Positions 20,586 to 29,589 of a stretch of 64,000 nt of DNA are shown piece after piece. The stretch is from Acidimicrobiia bacterium (lineage in GTDB: Bacteria > Actinomycetota > Acidimicrobiia > Spongiisociales > Spongiisociaceae). Under the pieces are notes generated by a model. The model was not told the DNA's origin. It saw only the letters and a program-made list of their open reading frames with translations, and made no database searches. The stretch covers positions 1-64,000 of the forward strand of contig VXMP01000068.1 of assembly GCA_009841075.1 (NCBI GenBank). The letters run 5' to 3'. The translations under genes and the position numbers were made by a program. How positions within the stretch are numbered: the first letter of the stretch is position 1; each line of letters opens with the position of its first letter.

Positions 20586-21548
20586 TCAGTCCTTGGTGAA
20601 ATAGTCGGGCGATTGGTATCGGCCCTCCTGTATCCAGCGGATCTGCATGAGCAGGTCGTTAAGCAGGCTGGAGGCACCGAACCGGAACCGATCGGGGGTC
20701 AGCCAATCCGATCCCAGGGTTTCTGCCAGCATCACCAGATAACGGATGGCGACCTTGGCCTTACTGATCCCTCCCGCCGGTTTCATCCCCACCGGCCTGC
20801 CGGTCCGGGCGTAGAAATCCCGGATCGCTTCCAGCATTACCAGCGTGACCGGCAGGGTGGCGGCGGGAGAAACCTTACCGGTGGAGGTCTTGATGAAATC
20901 CGCCCCCGCCTCCATGGCCAGCATCGAAGCCCGCCTTACATTGTCGAACGTGCTCAGCTCGCCGGTCTCCAGGATGACTTTAAGATGCGCCGTCCCGCAG
21001 GCCTCCTTTATGCTCGCTGTCTCCTCGAACACCCGGTAGTAGTCGCCGGACAGGAAGGCTCCCCGGTTGATCACCATGTCGATTTCTCCGGCACCGGCTT
21101 TTACCGCCCACTCCACCTCCCCGATCTTGACCTCAAGCGGTGCCTGGCCGGAAGGAAAGTAGGTTGCTACCGAAGCCACCGCCACCGGATGGCCGGCCAG
21201 GGCCTCAACCGCGTACGGAACCAGATTGGGATAAACACACAAGGCCGCTACCGACGGTATGCCGGGGTCGGTAGGGTCCGGCTGAACGGCTTTCGAGGCT
21301 AATTGAGCCACCTTGCCGGGCGTATCCCGGCCTTCCAGGGTGGTCAGATCGCACATCCGGATGGCCAGGTCAAGGGCAGCCAGCTTGGACTCCCGTTTTA
21401 CCGATCGGGTTGACAGAGCCGCAGCCCGTTCCGTCACCCCCACCTCGTCCACCGGGGTTACCCCGCCCACGTAGGAGGCGACCGTCTTCGGGGTTAGGGA
21501 ACGGTCGGGAAGCGAAGTCCTCAAGGCGGTTGATACTGTGGTTGACAT
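20586..21548 (-). CDS. deoC: Deoxyribose-phosphate aldolase
   Basis: EVKIGEVEWAVKAGAGEIDMVINRGAFLSGDY, LKVILETGEL, ADFIKTSTGK. Confidence 0.93.
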   Translation of the reverse strand: MSTTVSTALRTSLPDRSLTPKTVASYVGGVTPVDEVGVTERAAALSTRSVKRESKLAALDLAIRMCDLTTLEGRDTPGKVAQLASKAVQPDPTDPGIPSVAALCVYPNLVPYAVEALAGHPVAVASVATYFPSGQAPLEVKIGEVEWAVKAGAGEIDMVINRGAFLSGDYYRVFEETASIKEACGTAHLKVILETGELSTFDNVRRASMLAMEAGADFIKTSTGKVSPAATLPVTLVMLEAIRDFYARTGRPVGMKPAGGISKAKVAIRYLVMLAETLGSDWLTPDRFRFGASSLLNDLLMQIRWIQEGRYQSPDYFTKD

Positions 21549-21703
21549 AAGAAAGCGGACGAATTGAACCTTTCCGGTTGTGGTCCGTGAGAGGCCGGTG
21601 GCTGGTTTATCCCGTCCTGATTATGGCAGCAAACCCGGGTTTCGCCGGAGTCCTCTTCGGGGAGAGACCAAAAATGTCACACCCTCTCCCTACCATGTCG
21701 GGC

Positions 21704-22882
21704 ATGGATAATTTGACAGTCATAATTATTACCGCCCTGGTGTCAGGGTTGGTGGTCAGTATCGGTTTCCTTCTGGGAGGCCGCCGTAAGGGAGAGTCGG
21801 TTTTCAAGCGTGACCCGGGCCCTCCGGAAGAACCTTCTCCTGCCGACATGCTTGATCCGATTATTCGTTTGGCAGGCCAAACCTTCCAATCCCATCTCCA
21901 GGCCGGCAATGCCGAATTAGCCCGGCAAAGGGAGGTTTTCGACACCAAATGGAGTCCCCTTGTGGCGGGTATGAACCAAGAGCTGTCGGATATTCGTGGG
22001 TTGGTCACCGACCTGCAAAAGGACCGTGCCGTCCAACACGAGGGCCTAACCGAAAAACTGCGAAACGCCGAAGAAGGCCAGCGCAATTTGTTGAGTTCCA
22101 CCCAACGCCTCAACGACATCCTGGGCAACTCTCAGGCCCGAGGCCAATGGGGCGAACGGATGGCGGACGACATCCTCCGGACGGTGGGCATGATCGAAGG
22201 GGTTAACTATCGCAAGCAGATGACCACCGCTTCCGGAACCCGGCCGGATTTCAGCTTTGAGCTACCGGACGGACGGCTTCTCCACATGGACGTTAAGTTC
22301 CCCCTGGAAAGTTACGTCCGCTATCTGGAATCCGAAAACAGCAGCGATCAGGCGGTAGCGGCCAAAGACTTCGGCAAGGCGTTGAAGGGGCACATCCTGG
22401 AAACCGCCGGAAGAGATTCCTACCAGGAGTCGATATCCACAGTGGGGTTCGTGTTGATGTTTGTCTCCAACGAAAGCATCTATTCCTTTATCCATGAACA
22501 TCACGGAGGGCTTTTGGAGCTGGCCCTTTCCAAAGGGGTGGTGGTGTGCTCCCCCTTCACCCTGTTCGGGATGCTGTCGCTGGTACGTCAGGCTATGGAC
22601 ACCCTGGCCTTGGAGAAATCTTCCCAAGAGATCTTGGATCATCTGGGAACCTTCTCCGAGGAATGGGCTCGTTATGTCGAAAAGACCGAGAAGGTAGCGC
22701 TCCATCTGGGCCGCCTTAACAAGGCGTTTCATGACCTGACCGGCACTCGTCAGAGAAAGCTGGAACGGGAGCTGGACCGCATCGACGAACTAAAGACCCG
22801 CCATTCGGGCCCCTCCCTCTCCATGGTCGAATCCCCTTATGTAGACCACGGCGAAAGGGAGGGCCTGGCCCTTTTAGGCTGA
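21704..22882 (+). CDS. rmuC: RmuC family DNA recombination protein
   Basis: N-terminal TM, coiled coil, ARGQWGERMADDILRTVGMIEGVNYRKQ, LLHMDVKFPLESY; start uncertain within ORF 21578..22882. Confidence 0.9.
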   Translation: MDNLTVIIITALVSGLVVSIGFLLGGRRKGESVFKRDPGPPEEPSPADMLDPIIRLAGQTFQSHLQAGNAELARQREVFDTKWSPLVAGMNQELSDIRGLVTDLQKDRAVQHEGLTEKLRNAEEGQRNLLSSTQRLNDILGNSQARGQWGERMADDILRTVGMIEGVNYRKQMTTASGTRPDFSFELPDGRLLHMDVKFPLESYVRYLESENSSDQAVAAKDFGKALKGHILETAGRDSYQESISTVGFVLMFVSNESIYSFIHEHHGGLLELALSKGVVVCSPFTLFGMLSLVRQAMDTLALEKSSQEILDHLGTFSEEWARYVEKTEKVALHLGRLNKAFHDLTGTRQRKLERELDRIDELKTRHSGPSLSMVESPYVDHGEREGLALLG

Positions 22883-22930
22883 TCATGGCCGGAAGACCAG
22901 ACCGCGAACCTGACCGCGAAACACGGGAAA

Positions 22931-23287
22931 GAAGCCAAAACCGCAATCTTCGGGCCAAAGGAAGGTAACGAATGAGCGACCGAAACAGAGACGACGATTT
23001 TGAGATGGACGAAGCAACCCGGCAACGTCTCGCCGCGAAATGGCAGTGGGTTCCTCCGTACACCGGAGAGGAAGCTGAACGTGTAGCCGCTAACTGGCAG
23101 CGGTGGCGGGAATCCGGTTACACCGATAAAGAAGCCGAAGCCGCAATCTATGGGCCAAGGGAAGATGATGAATGAGCGACCGAAACCTCAAACCGCTTGG
23201 AAGAAGAAACACGGGGACGTCTTGAGGCGAAATGGCAGTGGCCTCCCGATCCGGCTAGTGCTCCAGAGTATCCAGATCGACCGTAAG
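22931..23287 (+). repeat. Decayed tandem repeat, about 200-bp unit
   Basis: 22931-22986 and 23131-23186 are about 84% identical (hand aligned) at exactly 200 bp offset; a second block 'gcgaaatggcagtgg' repeats about 192 bp apart. Confidence 0.7.
22972..23175 (+). CDS. Small charged hypothetical protein (67 aa)
   Basis: ATG ORF preceded by GGAAGG; MSDRNRDDDFEMDEATRQRLAAKWQWVPPYTGEEAERVAANW. Confidence 0.5.
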   Translation: MSDRNRDDDFEMDEATRQRLAAKWQWVPPYTGEEAERVAANWQRWRESGYTDKEAEAAIYGPREDDE

Positions 23288-23313
23288 CCAACCCACTTCA
23301 GAGAGGAGATATC

Positions 23314-23481
23314 ATGACCACCAGAACGGCCACCAGGCCGGCACAATCGAGCAGGCCAACCCGGCCAGATGGTCACCTGACGACGATCAAAGCGGAGCCA
23401 GGCCACCGGGTCGAGTTCTGGGAGGGTACGACTCTCACGCTCCGCCCGGTTCACTTCGGCGGTGATTGGCAGCCGTCATGA
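23314..23481 (+). CDS. Small hypothetical protein (55 aa)
   Basis: ATG 23314 preceded by GAGAGGAGAT; MTTRTATRPAQSSRPTRPDGHLTTIKAEPGHRVEFWEGTTLTLRPVHFGGDWQPS; ATGA overlap with the next ORF; absent from the supplied track. Confidence 0.5.
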   Translation: MTTRTATRPAQSSRPTRPDGHLTTIKAEPGHRVEFWEGTTLTLRPVHFGGDWQPS

Positions 23482-23744
23482 GACCGGTCATTGTGATCGA
23501 CCTCGGCCAGCTATACGAAGACACGCACCTGGCCCGAGCGCTTAAGAGCCGCAGCAAAGAGCAGGACGTCACGATCTCCCTTATGGCCGAGACCATCGAG
23601 TCGATCCACGACGCCGGCTACGACATCCAATACCACCTCGGCGGCCTAGTCGGTCAATTGACCAGAGACTCCCGCTTCCGAGGCCGCCGAGGAGAGCTGA
23701 AGCAGGCGCTCGGCAAAGTGCTCGATACCATCAAACGGCTTTAA
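23478..23744 (+). CDS. Small hypothetical protein (88 aa)
   Basis: MRPVIVIDLGQLYEDTHLARALKSRSKEQDVTISLMAETIESIHDAGYDIQYHLGG; ATGA-coupled to the upstream ORF. Confidence 0.55.
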   Translation: MRPVIVIDLGQLYEDTHLARALKSRSKEQDVTISLMAETIESIHDAGYDIQYHLGGLVGQLTRDSRFRGRRGELKQALGKVLDTIKRL

Positions 23745-23851
23745 GATCGCGTAGGCACCGAGACCAGATACACAGGAGAAGGCTTTTACCACATACAGAT
23801 CCAATCGCAACGACTGCCCAATGTGCCGGTTCTGCACGGGACCGGAATAGT

Positions 23852-24532
23852 TCAATCGAGGACGACTTCTCTCCGTCCCACCGCTATGCGATAGCCCAGC
23901 CAGATAAGCGTTACCGAGGTCAATAGAGAGCCGGCGAAACCCCATTCGTAACCAAAAGCCAGGACGGTTCCGCCGGTTGAAGCGGCCAAGGTCCCGGCCA
24001 CAATGGACAGATTACCGACCACCAGACGAGGATTGCGTCTATAGAACCGCACCATCGACACCAAAGCCAGGACGATGATAATGGTGGCCCCCATTCCTCC
24101 CCCTATGGCCGCCCAAAGGCGGGGCCCGAACATATCCAACCAAAGGTCCCGTCCATTCGGAACCCCTCCGTGAGGCAGGGCACCGGCATCGAACGGCTGC
24201 GCCAGAGCCATTGGAATCGATATGGCAAAAAACGGGAACAAGAGCATCAGCATTATGTGGCCGGCCCGCCGTCCCACCACCAGGAACATCGATCCCAGCG
24301 CCAGAACCGGTATGTTCACGATGGCCCCGAAGAGGAAAAATGCCCGATAGCTCGCAGAGGTCCATCCGGTGGCGGTTCCCAGCCAAAAGGCCCAGGTGGC
24401 CAGGGCGAAGAAGCCGATACCGGCCGCATATGCGGCGGTATGCGGGCGGGGAGAAACCCGATACCGGCGAGCCAGATCAAAGAAGAACAGCGTGGCTATC
24501 AGGGCAGCGACCAAAGAAACTGCTGTGCTCAT
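23852..24532 (-). CDS. Multi-pass membrane protein, unknown function
   Basis: 226 aa with several hydrophobic TM segments. Confidence 0.75.
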   Translation of the reverse strand: MSTAVSLVAALIATLFFFDLARRYRVSPRPHTAAYAAGIGFFALATWAFWLGTATGWTSASYRAFFLFGAIVNIPVLALGSMFLVVGRRAGHIMLMLLFPFFAISIPMALAQPFDAGALPHGGVPNGRDLWLDMFGPRLWAAIGGGMGATIIIVLALVSMVRFYRRNPRLVVGNLSIVAGTLAASTGGTVLAFGYEWGFAGSLLTSVTLIWLGYRIAVGRREVVLD

Positions 24533-24593
24533 ATCCGGCCAATGGTAGGAGGGTAATCAAGGGTGAGCCGACAGATCCGGTACCCTAAGCCAC

Positions 24594-26225
24594 ATGGTTC
24601 GACATATTCTTGTGGCGGTAGCCTGGCCCTACGCATCCGGTTCCAGGCATCTTGGGCACCTAGCCGGTGCCTACCTACCCGCCGACATATTTGCCCGTTA
24701 TCACCGACTGTCCGGCAACCGAACCTTGATGGTCTCGGGAAGCGATGTCCACGGCACCCCCATTACCGTCCGAGCCGATGGGGAAGGGGTGCATCCGCAG
24801 GTCATCGTCGATCGGTACCATCACGAATTCGTAAACGGCTGGAAGGCCTTGGCCATACAGTGGGAGCTTTACACCTCCACAGGCACCGCCAACCATCACG
24901 AGGTCACCCAGGATATTTTTCGCCGCCTTCACGAAAACGGCTTTATCGACCGACGCACCTCCTGGCAGTTCTACGACCCGGCCGTAGACCGTTTCCTTCC
25001 CGACCGATACGTGGAGGGAACCTGCCCCCATTGCGACTACCACTACGCCCGAGGCGACCAGTGCGACGGCTGTAGCCGCACACTTGACCCGGTTGACCTG
25101 CTCTGCGCCCGTTCCAAACTTTCCGGGGTCAAGCCCATCCAGCGCGAAACCGACCACTTCTATCTTCGCTTGTCGGATTTTTCCGAGAGCCTGGAGGAGT
25201 GGCTGCGTTCCCGCCAAGGCTGGCGTAAACACGTCCTCAATTTTTCGCTGAGCTGGATCGAAGAAGGCCTCCAAGATCGGGCGATAACCCGTGACATTGA
25301 TTGGGGTATCGACATTCCGGTGGAAGGTTTGGGTGAAGGCAAGAAAATCTACGTCTGGTTCGACGCGGTTATCGGCTACCTTTCCGCCTCCAAGGAATGG
25401 GCGAAAATCCAGCGTCAGGACGAGGCCTGGAAAGATTGGTGGGAAAACCCCGACGCCGAACACGTCTACTTCATCGGTAAGGACAACATCCCCTTCCACA
25501 CCATTATCTGGCCGGCCATGCTGTTGGGCTACGGCGGCTTGGAGTTGCCCACCAACGTTCCCGCCAACCAGTATGTGACCTTCCTAGGGGGTAAGGCTTC
25601 GGCCAGCCGAGGCATCGGGCTGACCATCCGAAAAGCACTTGATCTCTACGAACCGGATGCCCTCCGCTATGCCTTGGCGGCCAACCTGCCCGAAAACAAC
25701 GATACCGAAGTATCCGAGAAGGAGCTGGACCGAAGGATCAACGACGAGCTGGTTGCCACCTGGGGTAATCTGGTATACCGGGTGCTTTCCATGACTCGAA
25801 CCAACTTCGATAACCGGATTCCCGAAAGGGTCGAACAGACCACGCAAGGCGACGAAATCCTGGCTGCGACCGGACAAACCCTTGATCAGGTGGCGGCCCA
25901 CATCGAGCGGGTGGAGCTTCGGGCCGGACTCAGAACGGCCATGGCGGGTGCTGCCCGGATCAACGCCTATCTGAACGCCACCGAGCCCTGGAAATTGGTT
26001 AAAACCGATCCAGCCCAAGCCGCTACCGTACTCAAGAACGCCCTCGACGCCATCAACCATTTGAAGGTGGCCTTCGCTCCCTACCTGCCGGTGACCTCGG
26101 AGCGACTTCATTCCATGATAGGACTACCGGGCAGGTTGTCAGATCGCGGCTGGGAAGGTGCCGAAGTACCGGCCGGTACCAAACTCGGCGAGATCACACC
26201 CCTATACCGCAAGGTGGACACCTGA
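24594..26225 (+). CDS. metG: Methionyl-tRNA synthetase
   Basis: VAWPYASGSRHLGHLAGAYLPADIFARYHRL (HIGH-like), zinc knuckle CPHCDYHYARGDQCDGC, FIGKDNIPFHTIIWPAML. Confidence 0.93.
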   Translation: MVRHILVAVAWPYASGSRHLGHLAGAYLPADIFARYHRLSGNRTLMVSGSDVHGTPITVRADGEGVHPQVIVDRYHHEFVNGWKALAIQWELYTSTGTANHHEVTQDIFRRLHENGFIDRRTSWQFYDPAVDRFLPDRYVEGTCPHCDYHYARGDQCDGCSRTLDPVDLLCARSKLSGVKPIQRETDHFYLRLSDFSESLEEWLRSRQGWRKHVLNFSLSWIEEGLQDRAITRDIDWGIDIPVEGLGEGKKIYVWFDAVIGYLSASKEWAKIQRQDEAWKDWWENPDAEHVYFIGKDNIPFHTIIWPAMLLGYGGLELPTNVPANQYVTFLGGKASASRGIGLTIRKALDLYEPDALRYALAANLPENNDTEVSEKELDRRINDELVATWGNLVYRVLSMTRTNFDNRIPERVEQTTQGDEILAATGQTLDQVAAHIERVELRAGLRTAMAGAARINAYLNATEPWKLVKTDPAQAATVLKNALDAINHLKVAFAPYLPVTSERLHSMIGLPGRLSDRGWEGAEVPAGTKLGEITPLYRKVDT

Positions 26226-26280
26226 ACCTTAAGCAATGAGAGAGTTACCGATTAAGCCCTCAACCTATAATTCAATAAAT

Positions 26281-26600
26281 GCCCTATAAACTGGGTAAAC
26301 ACCCTACAGAATCGCAAAATTCGTACACCTCGCCCGGCTCCGCCGGGCCCCAGCCCCCGCCGCCGCCTCCGAAGAAGGAGCGTGGCCGGCCATGCCCGGA
26401 CTGAAGCCGGGAGACTACTGATTGGCTTTCGCTCCATACGTTTATGTTCCCTTGGGGCCGGGGATCCGATCGGGATACCTACCTCTAACCCGGCCTTCGG
26501 TGCTTGGCAACCCTCTACGTATCATGACTTTCCGATAATTTCAACCCCTAATTTTGGGAACGCGAAAAAAATCCTGAAGCACCTCAAATCACCTAAACGG
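26281..26600 (+). repeat. Dispersed structured intergenic element, copy B (homology with copy C continues to about 26665)
   Basis: Shares CTATAAACTGGG, CCCGGC..GCCGGG hairpin, GGAGCG..CGCTCC, CCATGCCCGGACTGAAGCCGGGAGACT, GGGGCCGGGGATCCGATCGGGATACCTACCTCT..ACCCGGCCTTCGGTGCTTGGCAACC with copies A, C and D. Confidence 0.85.
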
Positions 26601-26826
26601 ACGGTCGTGTCTCCCTCGGTTGTAGCAGGCCGAAAGACCGATTCAAGGAGTTCGTGGTGAGACAAATCGGGGGCTTTTCCGAACGAATCCTGGGTTTTCT
26701 CGCCCCTCCAAGGTTCACCGGAGATGGAGGTTGATCCGGGTAATATACCGGATACCGGTAGGTTCGCCTGTACCTTCCCCGTCATCCGCCCGAGAGGACT
26801 TTTGGTTGGTGATAAGTCAAGCTTCG

Positions 26827-27747
26827 ATGTCCGGGTCGGATCCGATCATCAGGTCCAAGAGCCTATCCAAAAGCTACGGCAAGGTTCGGGCTCTCCGGGA
26901 GGTGGACCTGGATATTCCGTCCGGCGTCACCGGTCTTATCGGTGCCAACGGTGCCGGCAAGACCACCCTACTTCGGATTCTGTTAGGGCTTATCCGTCCC
27001 ACCGCCGGACAAGCCGAGGTATTCGGCATCCCCGTGTCGGAAAATCCGGCCGGGCTCCGGGCGCGGATCGGGTACATGCCCGAGAACAAGTGCCTCCCTC
27101 CCGACCAAACCGCCGCCGATTTTGTTACCTATGCGGCCGAGCTGGCCGGGATACCCTCGGTAGACGCCCGCCGCCGAGCTTCGGAAACCCTGTTCTTGGT
27201 GGGTTTGGAAGAGGAGCGCTTCCGGTTTCTCGGTGACTATTCCACCGGTATGCAACAACGGGTCAAGCTGGCACAGAGCATCGTCCACGACCCCGAGTTG
27301 GTGTTGTTGGACGAACCGGCCTCCGGTCTGGATCCGTCCGGCCGGGAGGGCATGCTCCGGCTGATCTCCCGCTTCCGTGATTATGGGATCAACGTTCTGT
27401 TCTCCTCCCACATCCTCGACGACATCGAACGCACCTGCGACTGGGTGGTAATGCTCAACGAGGGGCGATTGGTGCATTCCGAACCCTTATCGAACGCCGT
27501 GGCAGGCAACCGGATATATGTAGAGGTGTTCGGCGATCCGCAACCCTTGATCCATGAACTCTCCGATCGAGGCGTAACCACCGGCCTGGATGGTTCGGTA
27601 ATCAACCTCAGCGGTCTGGGAGATGACCCGTTTCGGCTGCTGCAGGACGCCCTGGTGCGCTCGGGGTCGTCGGTCCGGAAAATGGGTACCGGCTTAAGCC
27701 GCTTGGAAGACGTTCTGGAATCCGCCGCCAGGTCCGATCGTGGCTGA
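26827..27747 (+). CDS. ABC transporter ATP-binding protein
   Basis: Walker A GANGAGKTT, signature YSTGMQQR, Walker B LVLLDEPASGLDP; start chosen at ATG 26827. Confidence 0.92.
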   Translation: MSGSDPIIRSKSLSKSYGKVRALREVDLDIPSGVTGLIGANGAGKTTLLRILLGLIRPTAGQAEVFGIPVSENPAGLRARIGYMPENKCLPPDQTAADFVTYAAELAGIPSVDARRRASETLFLVGLEEERFRFLGDYSTGMQQRVKLAQSIVHDPELVLLDEPASGLDPSGREGMLRLISRFRDYGINVLFSSHILDDIERTCDWVVMLNEGRLVHSEPLSNAVAGNRIYVEVFGDPQPLIHELSDRGVTTGLDGSVINLSGLGDDPFRLLQDALVRSGSSVRKMGTGLSRLEDVLESAARSDRG

Positions 27748-28654
27748 CGACCAACGTCCGCCAGACCAGGCGGTAATCGTCGACCGGGGCTACCGGCACT
27801 ATGAAGGGGAGCGGACCGGACGCCGAGGGGCTATGTCGGCCATCATCAAAGAAGGGTTCCGTAGAGTTCTTGGGTTCCGCCGTAAAGCCCGATTCAAGGT
27901 TTTCCCCTGGTTTCTGGTGGCCTTGGCTCTGGCCTCGGTGGTAATCCTGGTATCTATCGCCTGGGTGGGTTCCGGCTTGGATGGCAACGAAACGGTCGAT
28001 GATTTGATTCCCCGCTATGCGGGCTATTTCGATTTCATCTCGGTGGTAGCGCTCCTGTTCGCCGCCTATGCCGGGCCGCAGCTGCTGGTTCCCGATCGGG
28101 TGCACGGGGTGCTCAACGTCTATTTTTCCCGCCCTCTCACGGTCACGGACTATTTGGTGGCCAAGGTGGCCGCCTATGCGACGGTCATCTACAGTTTTTG
28201 GCTGGTGCCCCAGATTCTCCTCCACCTGGGTTTCGCCGCTCTTTCGCCCGACGGCTTCTTCGTGTATATGCGGGAAACCACCGACGTGTTGTGGAAGGTT
28301 CCGCTGGCCGCCACGGTCTACTTCGGGCTGCAAGCGGCGCTGATCTTCTTGGCTGCTTCTTTCATCGATCGGATCGGAGCGGCCAGCTCGGCCTTTCTGG
28401 CCGGACTCTTGGGGCTCAACCTGGTAGCGGTGTTCTTTAACGAGGCCACTACTGCTCCCGGTGCCCGTTGGGCCACTTTGGTGGCTCTGGAACAGCACCC
28501 CCGCTACATCCGGGACTGGATTTTTGGACGGAGCTCGGAGGTGGTGATCCCCGCCCAGGCCGGATTCGGCCCGGAGGCTTCTTTGGCGGTGATAATCGGA
28601 GTGGTAGCTGTGTCTGTCGGGCTGGTTTGGCGGCGCTATCGGCGGCTGGCATGA
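27740..28654 (+). CDS. ABC-2 type permease
   Basis: Multi-TM, YFSRPLTVTDYLVAKVAAY; overlaps upstream ATPase gene. Confidence 0.85.
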   Translation: MADDQRPPDQAVIVDRGYRHYEGERTGRRGAMSAIIKEGFRRVLGFRRKARFKVFPWFLVALALASVVILVSIAWVGSGLDGNETVDDLIPRYAGYFDFISVVALLFAAYAGPQLLVPDRVHGVLNVYFSRPLTVTDYLVAKVAAYATVIYSFWLVPQILLHLGFAALSPDGFFVYMRETTDVLWKVPLAATVYFGLQAALIFLAASFIDRIGAASSAFLAGLLGLNLVAVFFNEATTAPGARWATLVALEQHPRYIRDWIFGRSSEVVIPAQAGFGPEASLAVIIGVVAVSVGLVWRRYRRLA

Positions 28655-29589
28655 CCGACGCACGGCACGTTTCCGACCCTACCGTGGTAGCCACAAACCT
28701 GTCCAAGTGGTTCGGCCCCAAAGTGGCGGTTTCCCAGGTGGACTGTTCCTTCGGCCCCGGCGTAACCGGCCTGCTGGGTCCCAACGGGGCCGGCAAGACG
28801 ACCTTCTTACGCCTACTGGCGGGATTGGCTTCTCCTTCCACCGGAGAGGTGTCCGTGTTGGGTCGGGCTCCTCGCCGTGACCCTTCGATCTATCGGCTCT
28901 TGGGGTTTGTACCCGAGGACGAAACGGTTTATGAGCACATGACCGCCCGCCGGTTTGTGGAGTGGAGCGCCGCGCTGACCAAGGTGGCCGATCCTGTCCA
29001 AGCCGCCCGCCGAGCCCTTCAGTCGGTAGAGCTGACCGAAAACGCCGACCGGCTTTTATCCACCTATTCGAAAGGGATGCGGCAAAGGGCCAAGGTGGCC
29101 GGTGCACTGGTGCATGATCCTCAGGTGCTTCTGCTGGACGAGCCTTTAAACGGTACCGACCCCATCCAGAGGGCCCGTCTAATAGAGATCGTCCGCCGAC
29201 TCGGCGAAGCAGGCCACACCATTATCGTTTCGTCGCATGTGCTGCGCGAGGTGGACCGTATGGCGGGCCGGGTGGTGGCGATGGTCGACGGTCGGATTGC
29301 GGCAGCCGGTACGGTATCCACCCTGCGGGACGCCATGTCGGATCAGCCCAGGTTGATCAGAATCGACACCGACCTTCCCCGTTCGTTGGCCCGCCGCCTG
29401 CTCGCCAAAGAGTGGATCGAGGCGGTGCGAATCGATCAGGCCGGAGTAGATATCCGCACCTCCGATGCCCGTGCCCTGGGAGGTGACATCGCCCGGGCAG
29501 CCCAGGAAGTCGGGGCGATAGTGACCTCGGTTTCTCCGGAAGACGAGTCGCTGGAGAGCGTCTTTTCCTATCTGGTCGAGACCCGATGA
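28651..29589 (+). CDS. ABC transporter ATP-binding protein
   Basis: Walker A GPNGAGKTT, YSKGMRQRAKVAGALVHDPQVLLLDEPLNGTDP; ATG 28651 overlaps permease stop. Confidence 0.93.
   Translation: MTDARHVSDPTVVATNLSKWFGPKVAVSQVDCSFGPGVTGLLGPNGAGKTTFLRLLAGLASPSTGEVSVLGRAPRRDPSIYRLLGFVPEDETVYEHMTARRFVEWSAALTKVADPVQAARRALQSVELTENADRLLSTYSKGMRQRAKVAGALVHDPQVLLLDEPLNGTDPIQRARLIEIVRRLGEAGHTIIVSSHVLREVDRMAGRVVAMVDGRIAAAGTVSTLRDAMSDQPRLIRIDTDLPRSLARRLLAKEWIEAVRIDQAGVDIRTSDARALGGDIARAAQEVGAIVTSVSPEDESLESVFSYLVETR

Noticed and set aside
22972-23744. Calling the tiny ORF cluster a defined toxin-antitoxin system
   Set aside because: No recognised toxin or antitoxin family; only gene layout supports it, so it is reported as a candidate only.
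27608-28663. 351-aa - strand ORF opposite the ABC genes
   Set aside because: Fully antisense to well-supported ABC ATPase/permease CDSs; no family features.
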